Below are positions 34,780 to 43,281 of a DNA stretch of 64,000 bases, one piece after another; the stretch's first letter is position 1; each line of letters starts with the position of its first letter. Below the pieces are notes generated by a model. The model saw only the letters and a list, made by a program, of their open reading frames with translations. It made no database searches and had not been told where the DNA came from. The DNA is taken from contig NZ_DASQCC010000202.1 of NCBI RefSeq assembly GCF_035634895.1, positions 1 through 64,000 on the forward strand. Direction: 5' to 3'. This DNA comes from Actinophytocola sp035634895. GTDB lineage: Bacteria > Actinomycetota > Actinomycetes > Mycobacteriales > Pseudonocardiaceae. Position numbers and translations under genes: made by a program.

Positions 34780-36144
34780 TCAGTTCCTGACCAGGGTGAT
34801 CGGCAGGCCGTCCTTCGGGAACGGCAGGGAGTGGTTGTCCATCGGCGGCACGTAGCCGGGGTCGACACGCCAGTGGAACTCACGCAGCAGCCGGTGCATG
34901 ATCGCCTTGACCTCCAGGCCGGCGAAGTACATCCCGATGCACTTGTGCACGCCACCGCCGAACGGCTCCCACGCGAACCGGTGCGACTTGTCCTCGCGGC
35001 GCTCTGGCGAGAACCGGTCGGGGTCGAACTCCGTCGGGTTCGTCCAGTAGTCCTCCATCAGGTGGGTGAACTGGATGCCCAGCGCGACGCCGGTGTCCGC
35101 GGGGATGCGGACGCCCTGCACCACGGTGTCCTTGACCGTGTGGCGGACCACCACCGGCACGGGTGCGCGCAGCCGGAGGGCCTCGCGCATCACGAGGTCG
35201 ATGGCGACCAGTCCCTCCAGCTCGGCCATCGACGGGTCCGGCCCGAGGGCTTCGGCCTCGGCGCGGCAGCGGTCCTGCCAGGCCGGGTGCTGCCCCAGGT
35301 ACTGCAGCATCGTGGAGGTGGTGATGGTCGAGGTGTCGTGTGCGGCCATCATCAGGAAGACCATGTGGTTGACGACGTCGTCGTCGGTGAACCGGTCGCC
35401 CTCGTCGGTCTCGATGTGGCACAGGACGGAGAAGATGTCGTCGGTCTGGGTCGCCCGCTTGGCCGGCAGGTAGTGGCGCAGGAAGCCGTCGAGGACCTTG
35501 CGGCCGCGGTAGGCCCGGCCCCAGCGGGTGAACGGCACGTTCGCGCGGATGATCCCCGCGGCGGCCTGGACGCAGGCGACGAAGGCCTTGTTGACCCGGT
35601 CCATCTCGGCCTGGCTGGTGTCCTGCGCGCCGCCCATGAACAGGTCGGCGGCGATGTCCAGGGTCAGCTGCTTGAGCCGCCAGTACGCCGGGAACTCCTC
35701 GTCCGCGGTCCAGTTCGCCATGCCCTGCTCGATCGCCGGGTGCAGCCGGCGGGTGTAGGCCGCGAGGCGCGGCCTGGTGAAGGCCTCCTGCATGATCCGC
35801 CGGTGTCCTCTGTGCTCCTCGAAGTCGATGAGCATGAGGCCCCGGTTGAAGAAGGGGCCGACGAGCTGTGCCCAGGCGGGCTCGTTGGCGAACGCCTTGT
35901 CCTTGTTCTGCAGTGCCTCCCCGCAGGCGTCGGGGCCGAGCAGCATCGCCGCGGACGACCTGCCGACCGTGCGGAAGGGAGCGACCGGACCGTAGCGCTC
36001 CCAGTGACTCCGGTAGAGGCCGACCGGATCCTTTGCGTACTCGAGGATCTGGCCGATGAACGGCAGGCCGCGGTCCTCGCGGTGCAGTGCCGGGATCGGT
36101 CGTACGGGCTCGTTCTCGCGCGGTCGTCGGACTTCGGCCGTCAT
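34780..36144 (-). CDS. Cytochrome P450
   Basis: A soluble haem monooxygenase of 454 residues. The I-helix oxygen motif is MMAAHDTST (Thr 271), the ExxR pair is Glu 322/Arg 325 (REALRLRAP), and the haem Cys is 402 in FGGGVHKCIG. It is longer than the usual 400-residue actinobacterial P450s and resembles the CYP51/CYP136-like lipid- and sterol-associated forms. It leads the operon for two dehydrogenase subunits, a CoA ligase and an SDR, so it probably performs the first terminal hydroxylation of a lipid or sterol-like side chain. No ferredoxin or ferredoxin reductase gene is nearby. The TetR gene is divergent. Confidence 0.92.
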   Translation of the reverse strand: MTAEVRRPRENEPVRPIPALHREDRGLPFIGQILEYAKDPVGLYRSHWERYGPVAPFRTVGRSSAAMLLGPDACGEALQNKDKAFANEPAWAQLVGPFFNRGLMLIDFEEHRGHRRIMQEAFTRPRLAAYTRRLHPAIEQGMANWTADEEFPAYWRLKQLTLDIAADLFMGGAQDTSQAEMDRVNKAFVACVQAAAGIIRANVPFTRWGRAYRGRKVLDGFLRHYLPAKRATQTDDIFSVLCHIETDEGDRFTDDDVVNHMVFLMMAAHDTSTITTSTMLQYLGQHPAWQDRCRAEAEALGPDPSMAELEGLVAIDLVMREALRLRAPVPVVVRHTVKDTVVQGVRIPADTGVALGIQFTHLMEDYWTNPTEFDPDRFSPERREDKSHRFAWEPFGGGVHKCIGMYFAGLEVKAIMHRLLREFHWRVDPGYVPPMDNHSLPFPKDGLPITLVRN

Positions 36145-36184
36145 TGGCTCACCTCGCGCTGCTGTGGTCCCGCTCAGCCTTATT

Positions 36185-36200
36185 CAGGAAGGGCGTCCTG
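36185..36200. promoter_or_regulatory. Candidate TetR operator between P450 and regulator
   Basis: In the 87-bp divergent gap, CAGGA (36185-36189) and TCCTG (36196-36200) form an inverted repeat with a 6-bp spacer. It is a short palindrome and the only clear one in the gap, so it is a modest candidate for autoregulation and control of the P450 operon. Confidence 0.35.
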
Positions 36201-36231
36201 TCAACCTTGGCGCATGTGGCATGGTGGGGAC

Positions 36232-36843
36232 ATGGCTGTGCAGTCAGGGGTCTACCGGGGCGTCAGCGCGCGGGAGCGTGCCGCCGCGCGCCGGCTGAGG
36301 CTGCTCGAGGCCGCGCTCGCGGTGTGGGCCGACCCGGACACGCGGACCACGATGACCGCCGTCTGCGCCGAGGCGGGCCTGTCCGAGCGTTACTTCTACG
36401 AGAGCTTCTCCGGGCTGGACGCGCTGCAGGAGGAGTTGATGAACGAGATCGCGGCCGAGATCGAGGAGACCAGCAGGAGCGCGGCGGACCGGGCCGGTGA
36501 CGATCCGGAGGCGCGGGTACGCGCGTCGGTCGGCGCGTTCGTCGGGCTGCTGCTCGACGACCCGAGGAAGGGCCGGGTGGCCATCGTGGAGTCCGTCGCC
36601 GTCCCGAAGCTGCGCCAGCGCCGGACCGAGCTCCTGCGCCACCTCGCCCACCAGTCCGCGATCGAGGCACGCGAGTGGCTGGGCGCCCGGGGCCGGAGCG
36701 AGACCGAGGACGAGACCGCGGGCCTGCTCTTCATCGGCGGCATGGCCGAGCTGGTCACCGCGTGGCTGGACGGCACCCTCAGGGCGTCCGCCAGCGAGAT
36801 CGTCGACGCGGCGTCGCGTGCCCTCCTCGGCCTCTACCGCTGA
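36232..36843 (+). CDS. TetR-family regulator of the P450 operon
   Basis: A 203-residue TetR protein. The helix-turn-helix lies at about 20-65 (TMTAVCAEAGLSERYFYESFSG), followed by an all-helical ligand domain with a Glu/Ala-rich helix 4-6 (EELMNEIAAEIEETSRS). ATG 36232 is used; GTG 36238 has a better-spaced GGGGA and is possible. It is divergent from the P450/dehydrogenase operon and probably represses it until a lipid or its CoA ester binds. Confidence 0.88.
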   Translation: MAVQSGVYRGVSARERAAARRLRLLEAALAVWADPDTRTTMTAVCAEAGLSERYFYESFSGLDALQEELMNEIAAEIEETSRSAADRAGDDPEARVRASVGAFVGLLLDDPRKGRVAIVESVAVPKLRQRRTELLRHLAHQSAIEAREWLGARGRSETEDETAGLLFIGGMAELVTAWLDGTLRASASEIVDAASRALLGLYR

Positions 36844-36888
36844 GGTCCAGCCCGGTCCTGGCGATCGCGCCGCGCGGGTGCCAAGCCG

Positions 36889-37827
36889 TCATGGGATGAG
36901 GTCGTCACTCGCCCTGCTCAGCCGGTCGGTCTCGGCGGCGGTCAGCGTCAGGGTGGCGGCGGGCAGGATCTGCGCGAGCTGTTCGGTGGTGCGGGCGCTG
37001 GCGATCGGGGCGACCACCTGCCGGCGGGTGCGCAGCCAGGCGAGCGCGATGGCGGCCGGTGTCGTGTCGTGGGCGGCGGCGACCTCGTCCAGCACGTCGA
37101 GGACGGCCGCGCCGCCCCGGTCGAGGTAGGCGCGGGCGCCCTCGGCACGCGGCGACTCGACCGCGTCGCCGCCCGGCCGGTACTTGCCGGTCAGGAAGCC
37201 CTTCGCCAGTGCGTAGTAGGGCATGACGGCAAGATCCCACTCCTCGGCGACGGGCAGCTGCGCGCCCTCGAAGCCCCGTTCGAGAAGGTTGTAGTGCGGC
37301 TGCAGGACGGTGAACTCCGCGAGCCCGTTGTCACGCTGGACGCGCAGTGCGGCAGCGAGGCGGTCCGGCGAGTAGTTGGAGGCGCCCAGATGACGGACCG
37401 CGCCGGACCGGACGAGCGCGTCGAAGGCACGCAGCGTCTCCTCGAGCGGGGTCGCCTCGTCGTCGAAGTGCGCGTAGTAGAGGTCGATACGGTCGGTGCG
37501 CAGGCGTTCGAGCGAGGCGTGCGCCTCCCGCTCGACCGTCTCCGCGCGCAGGTTGCGGACCGCTCCCCGCCCGCCGCCGACCTTCGTGGCCACCACGAGG
37601 TCGTCGCGGTTGCCCCGGTCGGCCATCCAGCGCCCGATGATCGTCTCCGAGCGGCCGTGCTCGACGAGGTAGGAGTTCGCCGTGTCGACGAAGTCGCCGC
37701 CCGCCTCGGTGTACGCGTCGAGCACGGCACGGGACGCCGGCTCGTCGGCGGTCCAACCGAACACGTTGCCGCCGAGGCAGACGGGGAACACGTCGAGGTC
37801 GGTACGTTCGATGGCCGCCATGGTCAT
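36889..37827 (-). CDS. Aldo/keto reductase
   Basis: A 312-residue NADPH-dependent reductase of the YhdN/AKR11-13-like group with a TIM barrel. The catalytic Asp/Tyr are in DFVDTANSYLVEHGRSE (Asp and Tyr), the Lys in VVATKVGGG, and the His in YYAHFDDE. The C-terminal IASARTTEQLAQILPAA region fits NADPH phosphate binding. ATG 37827 overlaps the stop of the MobA-like gene (ATGA), so the two are coupled, although no functional link is obvious. Confidence 0.88.
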   Translation of the reverse strand: MTMAAIERTDLDVFPVCLGGNVFGWTADEPASRAVLDAYTEAGGDFVDTANSYLVEHGRSETIIGRWMADRGNRDDLVVATKVGGGRGAVRNLRAETVEREAHASLERLRTDRIDLYYAHFDDEATPLEETLRAFDALVRSGAVRHLGASNYSPDRLAAALRVQRDNGLAEFTVLQPHYNLLERGFEGAQLPVAEEWDLAVMPYYALAKGFLTGKYRPGGDAVESPRAEGARAYLDRGGAAVLDVLDEVAAAHDTTPAAIALAWLRTRRQVVAPIASARTTEQLAQILPAATLTLTAAETDRLSRASDDLIP

Positions 37828-38645
37828 CACGTTAGCCGGAAGGTGATCGTGTCGCCCACGACCAGCGGTTCGTCCCCGGTCACCCGGCGCCCGTCGAGCG
37901 TGGCCACGACATGCCGGTCCATGGTCAGCCCGACGGCCGCCGCCGCGTGCCCGACCGTCGCCGCCCGCACGATGTCCGTCCCGGTGCGACGCACGGTCAC
38001 CTCGGGCGGTTCGCGGTCACGGGCCGTCCGGTAGTCCTCGGGGGTGTTGACGTTGACCACGGACGCCAGCTCCGGGTCGTAGGAGGCGAGCGCGGTGTCG
38101 TCGAGCAGAGCGGCGTCGTCCAGCCGGGTCACCACACAGTGTTCGAAGATCATCCCCGGCCGGTCCCTGCCCCGCGCCAGGAGGCCGGCGACCAGCCCGG
38201 CGACCCGTGTCCGGTAGGCCGCCGCCAACGGCTGCCGGAACCCATGCGCCACCGGCAAAACGACCTCGGCGTCGGCGGTGAGCCCACGCAACACCCGGCG
38301 CACGTAGGCGGGGTGCAGGAACGGCAGGTCCGTCGAGCACACGAACGCCACCTCGGCACGGTCCCGGAGCGCGGCCAGGCCGGCCGCGAGCCCCTGCATC
38401 GGCCCCAGCCCCTCGACGGGATCCTCGACGACCTCGACACCGGCGGGCAGCTCGGGCAGTGCCTGCCCGGGCGCCGCGACCACGAGCACCGGCCCGTCGA
38501 CCACCCGCCCGACGACCGCCGCCGCCCGGTACAGCAACGTCGACCCGTGCCACTCCAGCTCGGCCTTGGCCGCCCCCATCCGGGTGGACCGGCCACCCGC
38601 GAGCACCACCCCAGCCGCGCTTTCCACCACGCCGAGAGTAGTCAC
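37827..38645 (-). CDS. mobA: MobA-like nucleotidyltransferase with beta-grasp-like tail
   Basis: A 272-residue protein. Residues about 8-210 form the nucleotidyltransferase fold of molybdenum-cofactor guanylyltransferase (VVLAGGRSTRMGAAKAEL, then CSTDLPFLHP and a late NVNTPEDY). From about residue 214 an extra about 58-residue domain reads VTVRRTGTDIVRAATVG and ends VVGDTITFRLT, which resembles the beta-grasp fold of MoaD/ThiS or an FHA-less tail but lacks the terminal Gly-Gly used for sulfur transfer. GTG 38645 starts the conserved part; the ribosome site is weak. It should attach GMP (or CMP) to molybdopterin. Other Moco genes are not in the window. Confidence 0.72.
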   Translation of the reverse strand: MTTLGVVESAAGVVLAGGRSTRMGAAKAELEWHGSTLLYRAAAVVGRVVDGPVLVVAAPGQALPELPAGVEVVEDPVEGLGPMQGLAAGLAALRDRAEVAFVCSTDLPFLHPAYVRRVLRGLTADAEVVLPVAHGFRQPLAAAYRTRVAGLVAGLLARGRDRPGMIFEHCVVTRLDDAALLDDTALASYDPELASVVNVNTPEDYRTARDREPPEVTVRRTGTDIVRAATVGHAAAAVGLTMDRHVVATLDGRRVTGDEPLVVGDTITFRLT

Positions 38646-38683
38646 GCCCGCCACGAGGCCGCGTCGACGTGGCGGCGGCGAGA

Positions 38684-39223
38684 TCACCAGAAGTGCGCGA
38701 CGTCCACGACCACGCGGTCAGCGAGCGCGAAGACGCGGAACGGCAGCCGGGCACGCACGCCGAGGCCGACGCTCGTCGTGTTCTCGAACGAGCCGGCCCA
38801 CGCGACCTGCCGGAAGGTCTGGTAGCCGGTCACGTCCACCAGCTCGGCACGGTTCGCGTAGAAGTAGGTCTGCTGGCCGGTGCTCAGGTCGTACGCGAAC
38901 GCGTCGACCGTGACCTGGAGCCGCGCGCCGCCCCGCACCGGGACCACGGCCCCGCTCGGGTCCTCGATCACCTGGTCCACATAGGACACCAGGAAGCCGG
39001 TCGGCGGCGCCGGCACCCGCAGGTCGAACACCAGCCGGTCGTAGCAGTCGTGACGCCCGGCGCGGATGCCGACCAGCGCCGTGCCGGAGGTCGGCGTGAC
39101 GGCCTTCTCGGCCGATCCCCAGGTGATGCCGCAGTACGGCGCGGCGGGCGCCGCGCTCGCCGGCGCGGCGAAGAAGGTGACGGCGGTCAGCGCGGCCACC
39201 ACGGATATCGCTCTGCGTAACAT
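38684..39223 (-). CDS. Secreted AMIN-like domain protein
   Basis: A 179-residue exported protein with a signal peptide (about 1-24, cleavage after ASA). The mature part begins APAAPYCGITWGSAEK and contains AGRHDCYDRLVFDLRVPAP and GYQTFRQVAWAGSFENTTS, a pattern of the actinobacterial AMIN-like domain proteins, beta-rich extracellular domains of unknown binding partner. ATG 39223 has GGGG 7 nt upstream. Two Cys residues early in the mature protein could form a disulfide. It is not obviously in an operon. Confidence 0.7.
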   Translation of the reverse strand: MLRRAISVVAALTAVTFFAAPASAAPAAPYCGITWGSAEKAVTPTSGTALVGIRAGRHDCYDRLVFDLRVPAPPTGFLVSYVDQVIEDPSGAVVPVRGGARLQVTVDAFAYDLSTGQQTYFYANRAELVDVTGYQTFRQVAWAGSFENTTSVGLGVRARLPFRVFALADRVVVDVAHFW

Positions 39224-39484
39224 GATTGGACCCCACATTCGAGAGTTTTGGTTCCCTACGCCACAAGACGCTTGACTGAATCCGACGTTGCCTGGTACAG
39301 GGGAGATCGTCCGGCGTCGGCCGGACGTGACGCCCGCCGCCGGTTCAGGCGCGTGACTCACCCGCCTGCCTGCTCCGATCACCCGGTCGTGCGCCGCGGC
39401 ACCCGGGTCCACTACCGACGGTCGCCCTTCCGGTGTGTCCGCCGACGTGACGAGGCGTAATGTCTCGGTCTCGAGGAGGAGCAC

Positions 39485-39883
39485 ATGCGCGACGACATCG
39501 ACAGCGAGTCCGACCTGCTGGAACCCGAGGACACCCTCGTGGACCGCGGCGTCGAGGACGTCCTGGACGAGGGCTACTCACCCCCGGAGAAGCCATCCGA
39601 CTTCTACGACGGGCACGAGTCGCTCGACGGCAGGCTGGCCCGCGAGGTGCCGGACGCCGAGGGTGAGCGTGAGGGCGACGGCGTCGGCGACGCGTCCGAC
39701 ACCGACGGCGAGCCCTACGACGGCGAGGTCGGCGAGACACGGGCCGGCCGGCTCGTCGCGACGGACGAGGGCTCCGGCAGCGACACCGACGCGAACCTGT
39801 TCGCCCGCGACGTCGGCATCGACGGTTCGGCGGCGTCCGCCGAGGAGGCCGCGGTACACGCGATCCCCGACGACCAGGAGTAG
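39485..39883 (+). CDS. DUF5709 acidic protein
   Basis: A 132-residue, very acidic and probably unstructured protein of the DUF5709 family, recognised by EPEDTLVDRGVEDVLDEGYSPPE. The acidic composition (Asp/Glu-rich throughout) and absence of hydrophobic segments suggest a soluble cytoplasmic protein. AGGAGGAG precedes ATG 39485. Function of the family is unknown; it is widespread in actinobacteria. Confidence 0.85.
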   Translation: MRDDIDSESDLLEPEDTLVDRGVEDVLDEGYSPPEKPSDFYDGHESLDGRLAREVPDAEGEREGDGVGDASDTDGEPYDGEVGETRAGRLVATDEGSGSDTDANLFARDVGIDGSAASAEEAAVHAIPDDQE

Positions 39884-39894
39884 GCCCCGGACCG

Positions 39895-41052
39895 TCAGGT
39901 GTGGGTCGCGTCCCGGCGTTGCCGGCCGTGCCGCGGCGGCCGGTCCACCCAGCCGACGATGTCGGTGAGCACGTGGTCCGGCGCCGGCATGGCGGCGATC
40001 TCCGCCGCGACCCCGCGGGCCGTGTCGCGGGCGGTGGGGTCGGACAGCAGCACGCGTGCCGCCTCCTCGACCGCGTCGGCGGTGATCGCGTCGCCCACGA
40101 GGGATCTCCCCGCGCCCAACGCGTCCAGGGTCTCCGCGTTCACGAACTGGTCGGCGCCCAGCGGCAGCACCACCTGCGGCAGGCCGGCGGCGAGCGCGCC
40201 GAGCACGGTGCCCGTGCCACCGTGGTGCACCACCAGCGCCGCACGCCGCAGCACCGCCGCCTGCGGCACGAACCCGGCGGCCAGGACGTGCGCCGGCAAC
40301 TCGCCCAGTGCCGCGGGATCGCCCGGTCCGAGCGCGACCAGGACGTCCACCGGCAGCCGGGCCAGCCCGTCGACGGCGGCACGGAGCACCGTCGTCGCGC
40401 CGTGAGCCACCGTGCCCAGCGTGAGGTAGACCAGTGGGCGGCCGCTGTCCGGGACCGGCGGCAGCGGGACATCGAGGTCGAACGGCGTCGGCCGCGCCCG
40501 GAACAGCGTCGGGACGGCCGCGGTGCCCGGGTCGCGGAGGCTGTCGGGCCACAGGTCGACGCAGGCGTCGCCGAAGAACGCGTCCGCCGGCGGCGTGCCC
40601 CACAGCGGCGCCAGCCGCCGCGCCGCCACGGCGAGGATCGGCGCGGGCATCGACCGGCCGATCACGTGCGAGACGGCGGGGATGCCCGCGTGCCGGGCCG
40701 CTATCCCGGCGCCGACGTCGCTCTGCTCGTAGACGACGAGGTCGGGCCGCAGCCGCGGCAGCAGCGGGGTCAGGTCGGCGACCGTCGCGTTCGGAATGAG
40801 CTCGCAGAACATGGTGACGCCGACGTCGATGAACTCGGCGTTCGCACCGTGGCGCCGCCTCGCCTCGGCCTCGGCCTCGCCGACCGCGATGCCCACCCGG
40901 TGCGCGTCGAACCCCAGCTGACGCGCCCGGCCGACGAAGGTCTCCCCCGTGCCGAGGACGACCTCGTGGCCGGCGGCGCGGGCCGCGTTCGCCAGCGGCA
41001 GCAGGGGAAGGAGGTGGCCGTACGCCGGACGGGACGAGAAGAGGATCTTCAC
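39895..41052 (-). CDS. GT1-family (macrolide/UDP-type) glycosyltransferase
   Basis: A GT-B fold glycosyltransferase of 385 residues. The N-terminal acceptor domain begins MKILFSSRPAYGHLLPLLPLANAARAAGHE (first 30 residues), with the catalytic His likely in GHLLP; the C-terminal donor motif is VHHGGTGTVLGALAAGLPQVVLPLGADQFVNAE. It transfers a nucleotide-activated sugar to a small hydrophobic acceptor. Relatives glycosylate macrolides or other antibiotics, but no biosynthetic genes lie here, so a detoxification role is as likely. It is convergent with the DUF5709 gene and divergent from the next. Confidence 0.87.
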   Translation of the reverse strand: MKILFSSRPAYGHLLPLLPLANAARAAGHEVVLGTGETFVGRARQLGFDAHRVGIAVGEAEAEARRRHGANAEFIDVGVTMFCELIPNATVADLTPLLPRLRPDLVVYEQSDVGAGIAARHAGIPAVSHVIGRSMPAPILAVAARRLAPLWGTPPADAFFGDACVDLWPDSLRDPGTAAVPTLFRARPTPFDLDVPLPPVPDSGRPLVYLTLGTVAHGATTVLRAAVDGLARLPVDVLVALGPGDPAALGELPAHVLAAGFVPQAAVLRRAALVVHHGGTGTVLGALAAGLPQVVLPLGADQFVNAETLDALGAGRSLVGDAITADAVEEAARVLLSDPTARDTARGVAAEIAAMPAPDHVLTDIVGWVDRPPRHGRQRRDATHT

Positions 41053-41134
41053 CCGCGCAAGCGTACCTGCGACACGCAGGGGTTTTCCGGACTAGACTCC
41101 GGCGAGACCGGCGGCGCGACGAACGGAGACTCGA

Positions 41135-41545
41135 TTGGCGGACTGGGGCGATCTGGTCACCTACATCAGGCAGAGCTATGACGTGATCCAGTACAAACCG
41201 GACGAGGTCCGCATCCGCGTGTCGTTCCAGCAGGACGAGGACGACACCCTCGGACGGCGGCAGATCATGGTGGTGGCACACGAGATCCTCGACCAGAAGG
41301 AGGACTGGGTGCAGATCGCCACGCCGTTCGCGCGGCTCGCGGAGGTCGACCTTGGCGAGGTCCTCACCGAGGTCGGCGAGACGATCGTCGTCGGCGGGGT
41401 CGTGCTGATGGGTGACTACGTCGTGCTGCGCCACTCGCTACCGCTGATCAACCTCGACATCAACGAGTTCACCGACCCGCTGGACCTCGTCGCCTCCGCG
41501 GCCGAACAGCTGGAACGCCGCTTCACCGGCCGCGACGACTACTGA
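41135..41545 (+). CDS. YbjN/type III chaperone-like small protein
   Basis: A 136-residue soluble protein that I recognise only loosely as having the YbjN/type III secretion chaperone-like alpha/beta pattern: GDLVTYIRQSYDVIQYKPDEVRIRVSFQ then a strand-rich middle (VGGVVLMGDYVVLRHSLPL) and a final helix (LVASAAEQLERRF). It starts at TTG 41135, supported by GGAG 6-7 nt upstream and no better ATG or GTG. The role is unknown. Confidence 0.65.
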   Translation: MADWGDLVTYIRQSYDVIQYKPDEVRIRVSFQQDEDDTLGRRQIMVVAHEILDQKEDWVQIATPFARLAEVDLGEVLTEVGETIVVGGVVLMGDYVVLRHSLPLINLDINEFTDPLDLVASAAEQLERRFTGRDDY

Positions 41546-41585
41546 GGGTCCCGCGAGCCCTCACCATCGACGTCGGGAGGCGCAC

Positions 41586-42338
41586 GTGAGCCGAGGAGTC
41601 CTCGTCACCGGGGCGTCCGGCGGGGTCGGGCGGGCGGTCGCGACCGCGTTCGCGCGGGAGGGCGACCGGGTGGCGGTGCACTACTCGGCACGGCGCACCG
41701 AGGCCGAGCAGACCCTCGCGGGGCTGGCCGGCGACGGCCACGCGCTGGTGTCGGGCGATCTCTCCGACCCACGGCAGGTCGCCGACCTGGCCGCGGCGGC
41801 GGACACGGCGCTGGGCGGTGTGGACGTGCTGGTGAACAACGCCGCGGTCGTCACGGCCGGCTACGCGGTGGCCGACGCCGACTACGAGGCCTGGCAGCGG
41901 GCCTGGCGCGAGACGCTCGACGTCAACCTCCTCGGCGCGGCCAACCTGAGCTACTGCGTCGCCCGCCGGCTCATCGACCGGGGCGCCGGGGGCGCCATCG
42001 TGAACGTCGGCTCCCGCGGCGCCTACCGCGGCGAGCCGGACGCGCCCGCGTACGGCGCGAGCAAGGCCGGCCTGCACGCGCTCGGGCAGTCGCTCGCCGT
42101 CTCCCTCGCCCCGCACGGCATCTCGGTGACCTCGGTGGCGCCCGGCTTCATCGAGACCGACCGGGTCGCCGCGCGACTCGCCGGCGACGGCGGGGCCGCG
42201 GTCCGCGCGCAGAGCCCGTACGGCCGGGTCGCCACCCCGGAGGAGGTCGCGGCGGCCGTCGTGTACCTCGCCTCACCGGCCGCCCGCTGGTCCACCGGCG
42301 CCGTTCTCGACCTCAACGGTGCCTCCTACCTGCGCTGA
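41586..42338 (+). CDS. Short-chain dehydrogenase/reductase
   Basis: A 250-residue classical SDR of the FabG/glucose dehydrogenase-like group. The cofactor motif is TGASGGVG at about 6-13, then NNAAVV, the catalytic Ser in NVGSRGAYRG, and YGASK with Tyr and Lys. The C-terminus VLDLNGASYLR is the usual substrate-loop end (xxVDGG variant). GTG 41586 has GGGAGG 5 nt upstream. It stands alone or follows the small YbjN-like gene by 40 bp. Substrate unknown. Confidence 0.87.
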   Translation: MSRGVLVTGASGGVGRAVATAFAREGDRVAVHYSARRTEAEQTLAGLAGDGHALVSGDLSDPRQVADLAAAADTALGGVDVLVNNAAVVTAGYAVADADYEAWQRAWRETLDVNLLGAANLSYCVARRLIDRGAGGAIVNVGSRGAYRGEPDAPAYGASKAGLHALGQSLAVSLAPHGISVTSVAPGFIETDRVAARLAGDGGAAVRAQSPYGRVATPEEVAAAVVYLASPAARWSTGAVLDLNGASYLR

Positions 42339-42443
42339 CGTCCCGGGCAGATTTTTCGGGTGAAACTCGAACCCGCACCAATCCACCACCGTCTCGGCTC
42401 CGAACGCCTTCTCGCACGGGAGTACGGCGAGCGGGAGATGATC

Positions 42444-43139
42444 ATGGGCGAGCGACGGCGACACGACCTCTGGCGGCGGCTGCGGCCCGTCGGGCCCGAG
42501 GACGAGACGGTCTGGGACCGCGTCAGCACCGCGTGCGAGATGGTGCTGCACCACGTGCGGGCCGACGCCGTGGCCGTGTCGGTCTCGTGCCGCGGGTTGG
42601 AGCACACGGTGGCCACCGACACGTGGGCCGAGCGGCTGGAGGACTACCAGCACACGCTCGGCGAAGGCCCCGTCCCGGACGTCCTGCAGTCCGGCCTCGC
42701 CGTGTTCGCGCCGGACCTGCTGCCCAAGGCGAGCCGGTGGCCCGTCTTCACCACCCGGGCGGCGGCGAACACCGTCCGCGCGATGTTCGCGGTGCCGCTG
42801 CCGGACGCCCGCAGCAACCCGATCGGCGTGCTGACCCTGTACCGCCGGACCACCGGTCCGCTGTCCACGACGGAGCTCCGGCACACCGCCGTCATGGCCG
42901 GCTTCATCGCCAAGCTCATCGAGCTCGACGACGAGGCACCGGACCCGGACGCCGTCCGTGGCCGCCGCACGATGGTCGCCGCGGCGACCGAGCTGCTCGC
43001 CGTCCGGCACGCGATCTCCCGTGACGACGCGCTCGTCCTCCTGCGGGCGCACGCCTACGTGCAGGACCGTCCCCTGCACGACATCGCCGAGGCGGTGGTG
43101 ACCCAGGGACTGTCGCTGGACGACGACGGACACCACTGA
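42444..43139 (+). CDS. GAF-ANTAR RNA-binding regulator
   Basis: A 231-residue regulator with an N-terminal GAF domain (about 20-165, ending LTLYRRTTGPLSTTE) and a C-terminal ANTAR domain (about 175-225, AATELLAVRHAISRDDALVLLRAHAYVQ). ANTAR proteins bind paired hexaloop RNA hairpins and prevent transcription termination in response to their sensor domain. ATG 42444 has GGGAG 6 nt upstream; GTG 42360 and ATG 42438 are alternatives. Ligand and RNA targets cannot be seen. Confidence 0.85.
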   Translation: MGERRRHDLWRRLRPVGPEDETVWDRVSTACEMVLHHVRADAVAVSVSCRGLEHTVATDTWAERLEDYQHTLGEGPVPDVLQSGLAVFAPDLLPKASRWPVFTTRAAANTVRAMFAVPLPDARSNPIGVLTLYRRTTGPLSTTELRHTAVMAGFIAKLIELDDEAPDPDAVRGRRTMVAAATELLAVRHAISRDDALVLLRAHAYVQDRPLHDIAEAVVTQGLSLDDDGHH

Positions 43140-43281
43140 GCGCCGATCATCGCCTGGTACGGCCCCGGGAACGCCGGCCGGATGCGGGACCCGTCCGTCG
43201 GTCACCTCGTCGCCGCCCAGCCAGGCAACCACCGTCGTTCACCGGCGACCAGCGCACGGACGGGCCGCCTCGGTCACGGCG

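Noticed and set aside
39895..41052. Glycosyltransferase as part of a macrolide biosynthetic cluster
   Set aside because: No polyketide synthase, deoxysugar or resistance genes are within 20 kb on either side.
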